Shown here: one piece after another, positions 9,901-19,475 of the stretch | How positions within the stretch are numbered: position 1 is the stretch's first letter | Layout of the letters: the number at the start of each line of letters is the position of its first letter | Assembly: GCA_947044365.1 (NCBI GenBank) | Contig: OX345636.1 | Coordinates: 35,923,212 to 35,987,211 of the forward strand | Direction of reading: 5' to 3' | Length of the DNA stretch: 64,000 nt | From: Petrosia ficiformis | Taxonomy: Eukaryota; Porifera; Demospongiae; Haplosclerida; Petrosiidae | Translations under genes and position numbers: made by a program | Notes under the pieces: generated by a model | What the model was told of the DNA's origin: nothing | The model's database searches: none | The model's input: only the letters and a program-made list of their open reading frames with translations

Positions 9901-11964
9901 AATGTTCGTACACATGATGTTGGAGTGACAGCGTTAATCTTAGCTTGTGAGAATGGCCATCTCCTTTTAGCAGAACTACTAGTCAAAGAAGGTGCCGATG
10001 TTAATATTTGTAGAAATGATGAAATGACAGCATTAATGTTCGCTTGTCAGAATGGCCATTTCCAAGTAGCAGAACTACTACTCAAAGAAGGTGCCGATGT
10101 TAATGTTCGTACACATGATGTTGGAGTGACAGCGTTAATCTTAGCTTGTGAGAATGGCCATCTCCTTTTAGCAGAACTACTAGTCAAAGAAGGTGCCAAT
10201 GTTAATGTTTGTAGAAATGATGGAGTGACAGCATTAATGTTCGCTTGTCAGAATGACCATTTCCAAGTAGCAGAACTACTACTCAAAGAAGGTGTCGATG
10301 TTAATGTTCGTACACATGATGTTGGAGTGACAGCGTTAATCTTAGCTTGTGAGAATGGCCATCTCCTTTTAGCAGAACTACTAGTCAAAGAAGGTGCCGA
10401 TGTTAATATTTGTAGAAATGATGAAATGACAGCATTAATGTTCGCTTGTCAGAATGGCCATTTCCAAGTAGCAGAACTACTACTCAAAGAAGGTGCCAAT
10501 GTTAATGTTTGTAGAAATGAGGGTGTGACAGCATTAATGTTTGCTTGTCTGAATGGCCATTTCCAAGTAGCAGAACTACTACTTAAAGAAGGTGCTAATC
10601 CTAATATTCAGGATGAAGATGGATGGACACCAATAATATATACTAGTCACAATGGCCATTTCCAAGTAGCAGAACTACTACTCAAAGAAGGTGGCGATGT
10701 TAATGTTCATGCCAATAATGGAGCAACAGCATTAATCTTAGCTTGTCAGAATGGCCATTTCCAAGTAGCAGAACTACTACTCAAAGAAGGTGCCAATGTT
10801 AATGTTTGTAGAAATGATGGAGTGACAGCATTAATGTTCGCTTGTCAGAATGACTATTTCCAAGTAGCAGAACTACTACTCAAAGAAGGTGCCGATGTTA
10901 ATGTTCGTACACATGATGTTGGAGTGACAGCGTTAATCTTAGCTTGTGAGAATGGCCATCTCCTTTTAGCAGAACTACTAGTCAAAGAAGGTGCCGATGT
11001 TAATATTTGTAGAAATGATGAAATGACAGCATTAATGTTCGCTTGTCAGAATGACCATTTCCAAGTAGCAGAACTACTACTCAAAGAAGGTGCTGATGCT
11101 AATGCTCTAGATGGAAAAGGATGGTCAGCTCTTAGTAGTTGTAATCAGAAAGGTCAATCTGATTTTATCAAGATCTTGATGACTTATAAAGCAAATCCAT
11201 GTGTTTGTGTTTTCTTGCCTGAACATGCCATATCAGTTGATTCATTTACACTTGCTGCTTTGAGTGGTAATGTTGAAGCAGTGAGTACGTTTCTGAGTTG
11301 TACAGAGCTTGATTTAAACAGCCTATCACTGGGATGGTATCATGCTTGTAATAATGGTTATGCTGCTATCATTAAGTTGTTGTCAAGTAGAATTGGTATT
11401 GCTCATAACCTAGCAGCATTGATTGTTTCTTGTGTGGAAGGTGATTTAGGATATTTATTAAATGAGCTGAAGTCTAATGAAATGATGTTAGATGTTGAGT
11501 TTGTTCATGGTGTAACTCCACTAATGGTTGCATCATCATGTGGGCAAGTTAGTTTGGTAGATTCTCTTATTCAATCTGGTGCAGATGTTAACAAGACAGA
11601 TGAGTTTGGATGTACAGCACTTAATTATGCTTCAGTGGCTACACAAGAAGGCACTAAGAAATCTCTTTTAAATCATGGTGGCATTCTTGGGAATGGATTA
11701 TTAATCAAAAGTGATGTAGATGAAAGTCCTTTAGCAAAACACAAAGGTGTTAGTTTAAGTGAATCAAAGTTATCAGTCACAAAGATTGTCAGTGCTCAAT
11801 CATTTTCTACAACAGAAAAGAAATTAAACCCCAAGAAAAGATTGTTTTCAAGCTTGAAAAACATTTATAAAAAGTCTTTGAAAATTAGTCGCAATGTATT
11901 CATTCTTGATCAACACATTGATAACAGAGAATATTTCAAAACTATAAAAGTGGAGGTGCACTAG
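6964..11964 (+). CDS. Death-domain/ankyrin-repeat protein, 1666 aa
   Basis: Single-exon gene. The ATG at 6964 is chosen because the frame upstream holds no other ATG and the paralogue at 28392 starts with the same MSN. Residues about 10-95 form a Death-type six-helix domain (LVHWQTFGIHLPRITHSTI, then LYATWLKEYP and ATWENV). Residues about 100-330 form a second region, shared with the paralogue, that I cannot name; it has a helical half (ELHSYYSFLNCELL) and an alpha/beta half (VSGRWAEQ, NHVSIEPGSL). Diverged ankyrin repeats follow from about 335, then 28 near-identical repeats at 453-1382, then diverged repeats and a basic tail with FSSLKNIYKKSLKI. No signal peptide or membrane segment is seen. 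Ankyrin arrays bind proteins and Death domains recruit Death partners, so an intracellular signalling adaptor is likely. An innate-immune role is inference. Neighbouring retrotransposons lie outside the frame. Confidence 0.88.
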   Translation: MSNVSLFSKPLIYQLDEYLPNLVHWQTFGIHLPRITHSTIQQIELDYQGIKRQKIALYATWLKEYPNATWENVCAALESANESQLQEKLRISLESSKQKIQEIEMLVDTEDDIAINVQDLNDDYVCLVEKIRTRLDEMTKENKHILKRIARHLEAYFGIRGLTRVDNSDELFYELHSYYSFLNCELLYVIVRKFMPGDLQIELDKHITDIELFKKSTTLGEFKTAIEQALIPTPDVTSPTCQVIIKVSGRWAEQTVRSLDKLLHHIFSNKKMILNHVSIEPGSLCITFLVHQSESELLRALALQQLEFMSLVGVFEMMINNKSVLVTKEDEEFNFESSFIKASKTGINEVVEFLLDLGVNVNHSITDGKTALMLACMGGHEEIIQLVISAGADVNLQDDKGYTALMFITIRNILQLIQSGADITINNTDTASSLRNIRIVEILLREGDPNTQNEHGQTALMLACKSGDLHLAELLLKEGANVNVHANNGATGLILACQNGHFQVAELLLKEGANPNIQDEDGWTPIIYTSQNGHFQVVELLLKEGGDVNVHANNGATALILACQNGHFQVAELLLKEGGDVNVHANNGATALMLACQNGHFQVAELLLKEGANPNIQDEDGWTPIIYTSQNGHFQVAELLLKEGGDVNVHANNGATALMLACQNGHFQVAELLLKEGANPNIQDEDGWTPIIYTSQNGHFQVAELLLKEGGDVNVHANNGATALMLACQNGHFQVAELLLKEGADVNVCRNDGVTALMFACLNDHFQVAELLLKEGGDVNVHANNGATALILACQNGHFQVAELLLKEGADVNVRTHDVGVTALILACENGHLLLAELLVKEGANVNVCRNDGVTALMLACQNDHFQVAELLLKEGADVNVRTHDVGVTALNLACENGHLLLAELLVKEGANVNVCRNDGVTALMFACQNDHFQVAELLLKEGANVNVCRNDGVTALMFACQNDYFQVAELLLKEGADVNVRTHDVGVTALILACENGHLLLAELLVKEGADVNICRNDEMTALMFACQNGHFQVAELLLKEGADVNVRTHDVGVTALILACENGHLLLAELLVKEGANVNVCRNDGVTALMFACQNDHFQVAELLLKEGVDVNVRTHDVGVTALILACENGHLLLAELLVKEGADVNICRNDEMTALMFACQNGHFQVAELLLKEGANVNVCRNEGVTALMFACLNGHFQVAELLLKEGANPNIQDEDGWTPIIYTSHNGHFQVAELLLKEGGDVNVHANNGATALILACQNGHFQVAELLLKEGANVNVCRNDGVTALMFACQNDYFQVAELLLKEGADVNVRTHDVGVTALILACENGHLLLAELLVKEGADVNICRNDEMTALMFACQNDHFQVAELLLKEGADANALDGKGWSALSSCNQKGQSDFIKILMTYKANPCVCVFLPEHAISVDSFTLAALSGNVEAVSTFLSCTELDLNSLSLGWYHACNNGYAAIIKLLSSRIGIAHNLAALIVSCVEGDLGYLLNELKSNEMMLDVEFVHGVTPLMVASSCGQVSLVDSLIQSGADVNKTDEFGCTALNYASVATQEGTKKSLLNHGGILGNGLLIKSDVDESPLAKHKGVSLSESKLSVTKIVSAQSFSTTEKKLNPKKRLFSSLKNIYKKSLKISRNVFILDQHIDNREYFKTIKVEVH
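8320..11109 (+). repeat. 28 near-identical ankyrin-coding repeats (99/102 bp)
   Basis: There are 22 repeats of 99 bp and six of 102 bp, which sum exactly to this interval. Four recurring types alternate: ANNGATAL, DEDGWTPI, RNDGVTAL (with RNDEMTAL) and THDVGVTAL. The last type is 34 residues long because of one extra residue in the loop. Blocks of two to three repeats recur almost unchanged at DNA level, including synonymous sites, which points to recent unequal exchange or gene conversion. Confidence 0.95.
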
Positions 11965-12799
11965 TAACAGCGTATAATTATATTCATTTAAATCAATGTA
12001 TCATACATAGGTAATAATTAAAAACAAGTATTTACAACATTGGAGTGTCTTGTAATATTATAGGAAAATAACATTACACTTATTGTGGTCTCAAAATATT
12101 GAATTGTCGTGGTCTATGTCATAGTGCTTATTGCTTTTTAAGTCGTCAGGAAATGTTATGTCAAGTTATACTTTATAATCTCATTTATATAAATTTATTT
12201 TTTGTTTTGTTTAAATTTGCCTACATTATCATTTAGAGTCATGTTTACTTTCTATAAACCTTGCTATTTTCTTTTTTGGTAAGATTGTCAAGTCCTTCCA
12301 TAAAAAAACAGCCGGTTTACTAGCTCAAAAGAAAATGATATGTTTTTCTTTTATGACAACACTTACAAACCCATTACCCTAACTGTATTATGCTTTTCCT
12401 TCATGTCCCCTCAACGCTCACAGCTGCTAACCATACAATGAATTTTATCACAAACATTGCACATGAATTCCTTCAGCAAAGCAAAACAGCCATTTTTGAA
12501 TACTATTTCACTATTCTAATGAACACCACCTTAGCACTGCCAATTGATTACCACCACCCCTGCTTCCTACATTTCTCTCCAATAATTGTAGATTTGGTTT
12601 TCAGTTCTCTTGTAACTGGAATGGTTTTTTTTTCGACTTCATGGCCATCAGCTGGTGTCTATCCATTCTTCCAAGATGAGGTCCAATAAGACACAAGTTG
12701 TTTCACTATTGGACAACTCATGACAAGTCAGAATCTATGTTCGCAAAACAAGCTAAAGAGTAGCTTGGACCATTGTCTCACCTACCATCTTTGGTATTC
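11965..12799. other. 3' flank of the Death/ankyrin gene
   Basis: AT-rich sequence that should hold the ankyrin gene 3' UTR. From about 12.3 kb the composition becomes like the degenerate retrotransposon on its right, but I cannot recognise a domain here. The small plus-strand open frame at 12390-12689 has no recognisable features. Confidence 0.4.
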
Positions 12800-13885
12800 A
12801 TGATGAGCAAATATTAGACTTAAGATACTGGATGGCAACATCAGAAGTGAAGAGAATTTGCAAAATGAAGAATAACAGTTAATCAAAATTAGATACCATT
12901 TCTCGAAAAGCCACTTTCTTTGTTTATTCTATGGCTGTGTAACCCTGGAGATATAAACATTGGGTTGGAGATCTCCATTAGGTTACTAATGGCATATTAC
13001 CACTTCCTGACTGTATGATGAAGTATCAGTTGAGATCACTATCTTCATAGTATAGCATTATAGAATGCTAGAATTCACTCAAAAGCTATTTCTTGCTTCT
13101 CACACGCATGATAATGTTTTTTACTGAGGAGTTTGCTTCTTGCCGTTCATTAACTCATTGGAAAATGTAGTCAACTGATTGACCATCCCATGAAACTGCT
13201 ACTGCCTGCTAACATCTCCAAAACCTGCTATTGAATTTCTGTTCTACTTCTCTTAAAACTTTGCCTGTATCAGTATATTGTGGATTCGACACACTGCTTT
13301 CTCGAAGTCTGCCAGAATTCCCATCATTCTCTGTTGAAAGTGTTGCGGATGTTATATGGAATGGAAGGCTTTAGAAACAAAACTGCCCAAATGGTGTAAG
13401 GAACGCAATTAATCTAGGTGTTCGGAGACAAATTCAACCTGCTACAAACCTGCATTAGCATCCAGTATTAAGAATGCGTTAGCTCCTCCTATTTCAGCTA
13501 GAATTCATTTAACTGGTGGTAAAAAGACATAATTATAATATATCATAACCTTCGCGTCAGATTTTAGCACTACAACCATCCCAGCACAGGCACCTTCACG
13601 GAAGTAACTACTTTGAGATTAACCATCTATGAATGATATGATCTTCAAAACCTCTAATGCCAGCTGACCTAAACAAAATTTACGAAGTCCTTGGAATGCA
13701 TATAACTGTTCTAACGGGCTTCTTACTGTGTTTCTTTACTCTTCTTTAAAAATGAACTTGAACCCTGCCTTGTAGGAAGTTATCTATCTCTGGTCTTGTT
13801 ATAATATTTCTGCAATGGCCGTTACATTTGCTCCGATGTAGATCTTCACCTCTATGCAGTATCCCATTATTCATTGCACTGTTTC
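12800..13885 (-). mobile_element. Degenerate Ty3/gypsy pol (outer element): protease, RT, RNase H
   Basis: Read on the minus strand with several frameshifts and stops, this interval gives an aspartic protease remnant near 13800-13860, an RT core at about 13250-13530 (LDANAGL, HHLGSFVSK, FQQRMMGILADFE) and an RT/RNase H connection at about 13150-13190 (FHGMVNQLTTF) followed by a decayed RNase H (TDTSSY, near 13.0 kb). In the protease the family's DTG active-site triplet reads YIG, so it is dead. The missing 5' part, gag, lies at 19.1-19.5 kb in the same orientation on the other side of an inserted element. Confidence 0.75.
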
Positions 13886-14034
13886 TGTAAAGTTTTAAAG
13901 AATAGTTCAGTCACTCTAGAGCATAATTATACAGAATTTGTAGAAATTAAGACCGCTACACAAAAATATCAAGACTAATAAGAGAGACACAAATTATACA
14001 ATTGACAAAAAAAACATATTATGTATTGTTGTAC
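13886..14034 (-). repeat. 3' LTR of the inserted Ty3/gypsy element
   Basis: On the minus strand this begins TGTACAACAATACATAATAT and ends TTTACA, giving the TG...CA ends typical of LTRs. It aligns with 18987-19122, sharing the ACATAATATG stretch and the TCTTAGTCTTGA-type centre. The two have diverged by substitutions and small indels, so the insertion is old. The exact outer edge is uncertain by about 15 bp because similarity extends slightly further. Confidence 0.6.
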
Positions 14035-17000
14035 ATGTGGATTGTTCCATTGTTATCAGTCACCACTTATGTCTGTTGTAATAATTGGCACATATATCTG
14101 CCCACTTAAATTGATGGCTCCAGTATGTTAAGGGTTGTGTGTTTTTTGTTTGAACGTCTTGGGACTCGGGACTTTGTAGTGTTTTTTTAGCACCTTTAAG
14201 GGGTGCACAGTCATCTAGTTAATCAGGTCGGAGAGAAGACTTAAAGAATCTGGATGCTAATATGATCCAACATGGTGACGAATGATGTTTCCACTTTCGA
14301 AGTGAAAAGACAGAGGTCCTGTTCTTTCAATGATTTTTCCAGCAATTCAGCGAGGGCCAGTGCCGAGATTGTGATAGGTTGCAATATTACAACATAATTT
14401 TCAAAGAGTTCCAAGACCATCATGTAATTGTTTCTGTAACACTTGTTTAGTAGCAACACATCCGGCTGAATCAGGAAATAATTGTGATCCTAGAGGTCTA
14501 CATCTTCTCTAAGAACAGTCCAGCATAGTCCACATGAATATGAGATCGAGGCTTCTCAGGCCATTCCCAAGGATGTAGGATGCGAGAGATGGGGTGTGCT
14601 GATGCTGATGATAGACATCAAAATGCTTTACTAACTCCTCCAAATCAGATTCAAGTTTCAATGAACAAAAGTATCTCCATGAAGATGATATCTAGTAGAT
14701 GATCAGAGAAATGTAGCTAAGAGCATTTGCATTTCCATTTGGATTACTGGGTTAGCGAATTACCAAGGTTTTTGTACATGCTGAGAGTTAAGGGCACAAT
14801 GTTGAAGTCTGGCAGAGGAATCCCTCTGAAGAACTGATTGATCATACAAACATCAGTGAAATTTCTTGATTTCAAAAACAATGGCAGGTGCTTCATTATC
14901 TAACTGGGAGTATCGTTTTTCAGCAGGTGCTAGAGTACCAGATACATGCGTAAGCTATTGGTTGTTCCTCTTGGTTTTCTGAAACATCAGACAAAATTGC
15001 GGTCTGTATATAAGACAGTGCATCACGTGTTTTTCGGAAGGGTCAAAATGAACCAGCTGCTGAGACGAGGATAGTAGATTCTTGGCTCTCTGGAATGCTA
15101 TTTCCTGGCTGGTACCCCATGATCACTTAACATTCTCCTGTAAAAGACAGATGATAGGTTTGATAAACATTTACAGTAATAATTCAGCAACCTGAAAAAT
15201 GATGAATTCAGATACTAAACATGATGACGGAGCTTCTATTATAGCTTTCACTCTATCTGGACTAGGATGCAAATCCTGTTCATCTATCACATGACCAAGG
15301 TAATTCATATTATGGATCATAATTGCACACTTCTCTTTCCTTAAACAAGCTCCAGCAGAGTCAAAACAACATAAAACTTCCCTCAGGTTGTGAAGGTGCT
15401 CCAATGATGACCACAGTATCATCAATATATACTACAACATATGTTGAAGACCTTGAAGTAGATTATCCATTGTCCTCTGGACAATAGCTAGCACAGATGG
15501 GTATGGGATACCAAATGGTAGTCTTGTCCTAAAACAAACCCTCGTTAATCGCTGTATTTTCCCAACATTTCTGACTGAGCTTGATCTGTTGATACACTTG
15601 TGACATGTCTAACTTGGTCAACATCTTAACACCTGACAGTTGAGTAGGCAAGTCGTCAATTCTAGGCAAGGGATACTAATCAGTTTCAGAGACGTGATTA
15701 ATCATAGACGTAATATTCCACACATATGCGAACTGATCCATCCCCTTTAATGACAAGAACTATTGGTGCAGCTCACCTACTGAAAGAAAAATGTTCAACA
15801 ACATCATCCTTTAAAATATGATCAACTTCTTATTCTATTTTCTCCTTCAAGAGATATAGAACTGTTATAAAAACGAGGTTGAACTTCAGTATTTGCTAGA
15901 ATATCTACTTCAAATCATGAATCTCCTAGCTACAATGAATAGCTTGTTTTTCTCACCAGTCAAATTTCAGAAACTGCAAGTAATTTCTTCCCAGTAAGCA
16001 ATGACTATGCTCTTCTTTTGACTACTAGTACAGGTAGCTGAGCCTGCTGCTCCTTGATGTAATGCACATCTAGTGTCATACAACCAACCACTTGAATTTG
16101 GTCTCCTGTTTAAGCATATAAATTTAAAGACTGTTGACTCCCCAAATTCTGATAGACACTGTGGCTCATAATATATACTGACACAGTGCCAACTAGCATT
16201 TCCACATCTTGGTTATTCAATTTCACTACTACACAAAATAATAAGGCTATTCTGAACTTCTGAACTTCACAGATGGAATAATCTACAAGAACCTTCGTTC
16301 TGTTCGATGATGTGACTACAACTCTTAAAAAATTGGCCGACTGTTGTATTCTTTCAGTTCATTGAATATTCCTGACAGGCTTGAAGGGTTTACTCACTAC
16401 ACACTATTGCTAAGTTGCCTTTTTCCTTGCAACTATAGCACTCTGTGTCCTTGAAAGAACATTTTGGTCTAACTTGCAGACATTGATGAACTGTGACCAG
16501 TAGCTGAAGGAACCTTGGCAAATGATCAGTGTAGCAATGGAGTGACTGCTTAGTTTGTTTCTGAAAATCCTTTTCTACCAATTCCAAAACTTTAACAAGT
16601 TGCACTGCTTTCTCAAAGGTTAGAGTTTGGCTCAGCTAATGGACATCTCTGAATTCAAGCATCATTAATATCACAAACCAGCTAGTTGCTGAGCATAATT
16701 AATTTTTATGTTGCAATGACGATAGCTGCAGGGCTCGGTCAGTTGTCTGAGAAATGTCACATAATGTAGTTCCAGATTCCCTCAAATCATGATTGCTAGA
16801 ATTAAACTTGAACTTCTTCACTATAATTGAAGGTGAAGGACTCCAGTGCTTTTGCAATAACTCCATGATATCCTTGCATGTGTACGAAAACAATGACTAT
16901 TCCTAATTAATTTATAGGTAGCTGCTCCTACAGAACTAAACTAAAGAGTATAGCCCTCTTTTTGTCAGGCTCTGTAATGTTGTTAGAGAAATCTCACTTG

Positions 17001-18986
17001 AACTATCAGATGAGAAGTTTGTGATCTGCATACAATAAAAACTGAATGATAATACAGATATCAGTGAAATTTCTTGACTTTGGCAGGTGCTTCCTTATCT
17101 ATCTGGGAGTATCCTTTCTCAGCTGGTGGTAGAGTACAAGATGCATCCATAAGCTATTGGTTGTGTTTTTGGTTTCCTAAAACATGAGACAAAATTGCAG
17201 TCTGTATATAAGACAGTGCATCACATGTTTTTTGGAAGGATCAAAATGAACCAGCCGCTGAGACGAGGATATTAGATTCTTGGCTCTCTGGAATGCTACT
17301 TCCTGGCTGGTATAACCACTTAACATTCTCCTCTAATAAATAGTAAAGAGAATTTAAGAGAGATGATAGGTTTGGTAAAATTTTACAATGATAATTCAAC
17401 AACTCGAGAAATGATCTGAGTTAATTTGAATACTGAACATGATGACAGAGCTTCTATTATAGCTTTCACTCTTTCAGGCAAATCCTGTTCATCTATCATG
17501 TGACCAAGGTAATTTATCTTATGCATCATAAATGCAGACTTCTCTTTCCTCAAAGAAGCTCCAGCAGAGTCAAAACAACAAAAGACCTCCCTCAGGTTGT
17601 GAAGATGCTCCAATGATGACCACAATATCATCAATATGTTGAAGACCTTGAAGTAGACTCTCCATTGTCCTCTGGAAAATGGCTAGCACAGATGGGGATT
17701 TGATACCAAATGGTAGTCTTTTGTCCTGAAACAAACCCTTGTGTGTTAGTTAATCGCTGTATATACCCAACACTATTCACTGAGCTTGATCTGTTAATAT
17801 GAATGCTACATGTTTAACTTGGTAAACATCTTAACACCTGACAGTTGAGTGGACAAGTCCTCAATTCTGGGTAAGGGACACTGATCATTTTCAGAGAGTT
17901 CATTAATAATAGGCTGATAATCCCCACATATGCAAATTGATCCATCACCTTTAATGACATGAACTATTGATGCAGCCCACCTACTGAAAGAAAAACATTC
18001 AAAAACATCGTTCTTCAACAGACAATCAATCTCCTACTCTATTTTCTCCTTCAAGAGTTAAAGAACTGTTCTAGCTTTATGAAAACGAGGTTAGGATTCA
18101 GGATTTGCTAGAATGTCTACTTTCAAATCACTAATCTCCAGCTTGAAAACTTTGAAATATTGCTCCAGCAAGGCTTCCAACTGAGTTGAGCTAAAATGAA
18201 TAGCTTGTATTTCTTCCTAATCAATTTCAGAAACTGCAAGCAATTGTTTCCCAATAAATAAATAAATTTAAACCATGTTGACACTGTGGCTCATAATAAA
18301 AATTGACAAACTGTTGTGTACTTTCAGTCCATTCAATCCATTGAAATTTCCTGACAGGTTTGAAAGGTTTACTCTTACACATTCTTGCAACTCTGGCACT
18401 CTGTATCCTTGAAACAGCAGTTATAGCGAAATGTGATCATCCACATCATTAACACATTAATGTAGTCCTACTTGCTGTCATTGATAAACTGTGACTAGTA
18501 GCTGAAAGAACCTTGGTTGATAATGAGTGAGTAGCAGTGGAGTGACTGCATAGTTGTTTTCTGAAAATCCTTTTCTACCAATTCCAAAACTTGTACAAGT
18601 TGCAATTCTTTCTAGCTGGCTCAGATAACTGATGTCTCTGAATTTGAGTATCATTAATTCCACAAACTAGCCAGTTGCTGAGCATATGCTGCAATGAGTC
18701 TCGAAAGTTGCAGAGCTCATTCAGTTGTTTGTAAAATGCCACATAGGTTGCTACAGATTCCCCCGATTCACGATTGCTAGAATTAAACTTGAACCTAATG
18801 ATATCCTTGTATATGTACAAGAACGATGACTGTTTGAGATTCCTAATTAATTTATAGGTAGCTGCTCCTACAGAGCTAAGGAGTATACCCCTCTTGTCAA
18901 ACTCTGATTCAGTCTCTCTGTACATTATTTCAGTCATCTTCATTGCACCTTGCATTCAGAGTAGTGGTTATTCCTTGTCACCAAAA

Positions 18987-19122
18987 TGTAATGATTAGAG
19001 GATTTTAGTCAAAGGTTCACTCACTCTTAACAGAACCATCATTCATAGTGAGAACCTTTAGACACTAAGACTAAGAAAAGAGACAGTTAACCTAAATTAT
19101 ACAACATATTATGTATTGTACA
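18987..19122 (-). repeat. 5' LTR of the inserted Ty3/gypsy element
   Basis: On the minus strand it starts TGTACAATACATAATATG and ends ATCATTACA. It is followed directly by TTTTGGTGACAAGG, a sequence of the kind that sits at the primer-binding side of Ty3/gypsy elements. It is the partner of 13886-14034. I see no clean target-site duplication. Confidence 0.6.
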
Positions 19123-19475
19123 TGTGGTTCCTTCTACTCTCACAGTATTTTGTTGCTTCTGGAACACTTCTCATTGGCAAACTATGTGTTTCAGCTTTTT
19201 TTAGTGTGTGTTCTGGGTCCATTTCAGAAAGTGTACTATCCAGAAAATAAATACTATTCTATCTCTCATCACAACGTTCCATATACACAATTCTCAGCTA
19301 GCCAGTAGGCATCAATGCTTCCTTCATTCGCCTGTTGAGTTAACTCTCTAGAATTTACTTTCCATCGCTTGACAAAATACCCATTGAGCTTCTTTTTCAC
19401 CACATTGTATTCCTTTTTCTCTTCTTCTGACAGTGTAAAAAATTGTGGTACATTGTATCCCGTTATATATATCAA
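19123..19475 (-). mobile_element. Gag remnant of the outer Ty3/gypsy element
   Basis: The minus strand translates to FFTLSEEEKKEYNVVKKKL, then GYFVKRWKVNSRE and CVYGTL, and after a frameshift to a stretch with RDRIV and a TLKKAE-like segment. This is the capsid region of invertebrate Ty3/gypsy gag and belongs to a different family from the gag copies at 16.7 and 18.6-19.0 kb. Its pol continues at 12.8-13.9 kb, so the inserted element split it between gag and protease. Confidence 0.7.

Larger units (their letters stand above)
13886..19122 (-). mobile_element. Ty3/gypsy retrotransposon inserted in another, with duplicated interior
   Basis: The minus strand carries two degenerate copies of the same gag-pol series. 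The 5' copy has gag at about 18575-18955 (SGESVATYVAFYKQLNELC), RT at about 17380-18070 (GDGSICICGDYQ, PLPRIEDL, YLGHMIDEQDLP) and RNase H to about 17040. The 3' copy has gag at about 16699-16990, a zinc-knuckle remnant near 16390-16440 (CYSCKEKG, with Asn where the knuckle His should be), RT at about 15170-15900, RNase H at about 14870-15130 (VHFDPSEKH) and integrase remnants at 14240-14590 (HPWEWPEKPRSHIHVDYAG). Stops and frameshifts interrupt every domain. Similar short LTRs bound the block. The repeated interior suggests tandem or nested insertion, or recombination between two elements. Confidence 0.85.

Noticed and set aside
8320..11109. CRISPR-like regular repeats
   Set aside because: The repeats are protein-coding ankyrin units without unique spacers, in an animal genome.
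12390..12689. Plus-strand ORF of 99 codons
   Set aside because: No recognisable domain; it lies beside degenerate retrotransposon sequence.
13886..19122. Target-site duplication of the inserted Ty3/gypsy element
   Set aside because: The flanking pentamers do not match cleanly and the LTR edges are uncertain, so no duplication is claimed.
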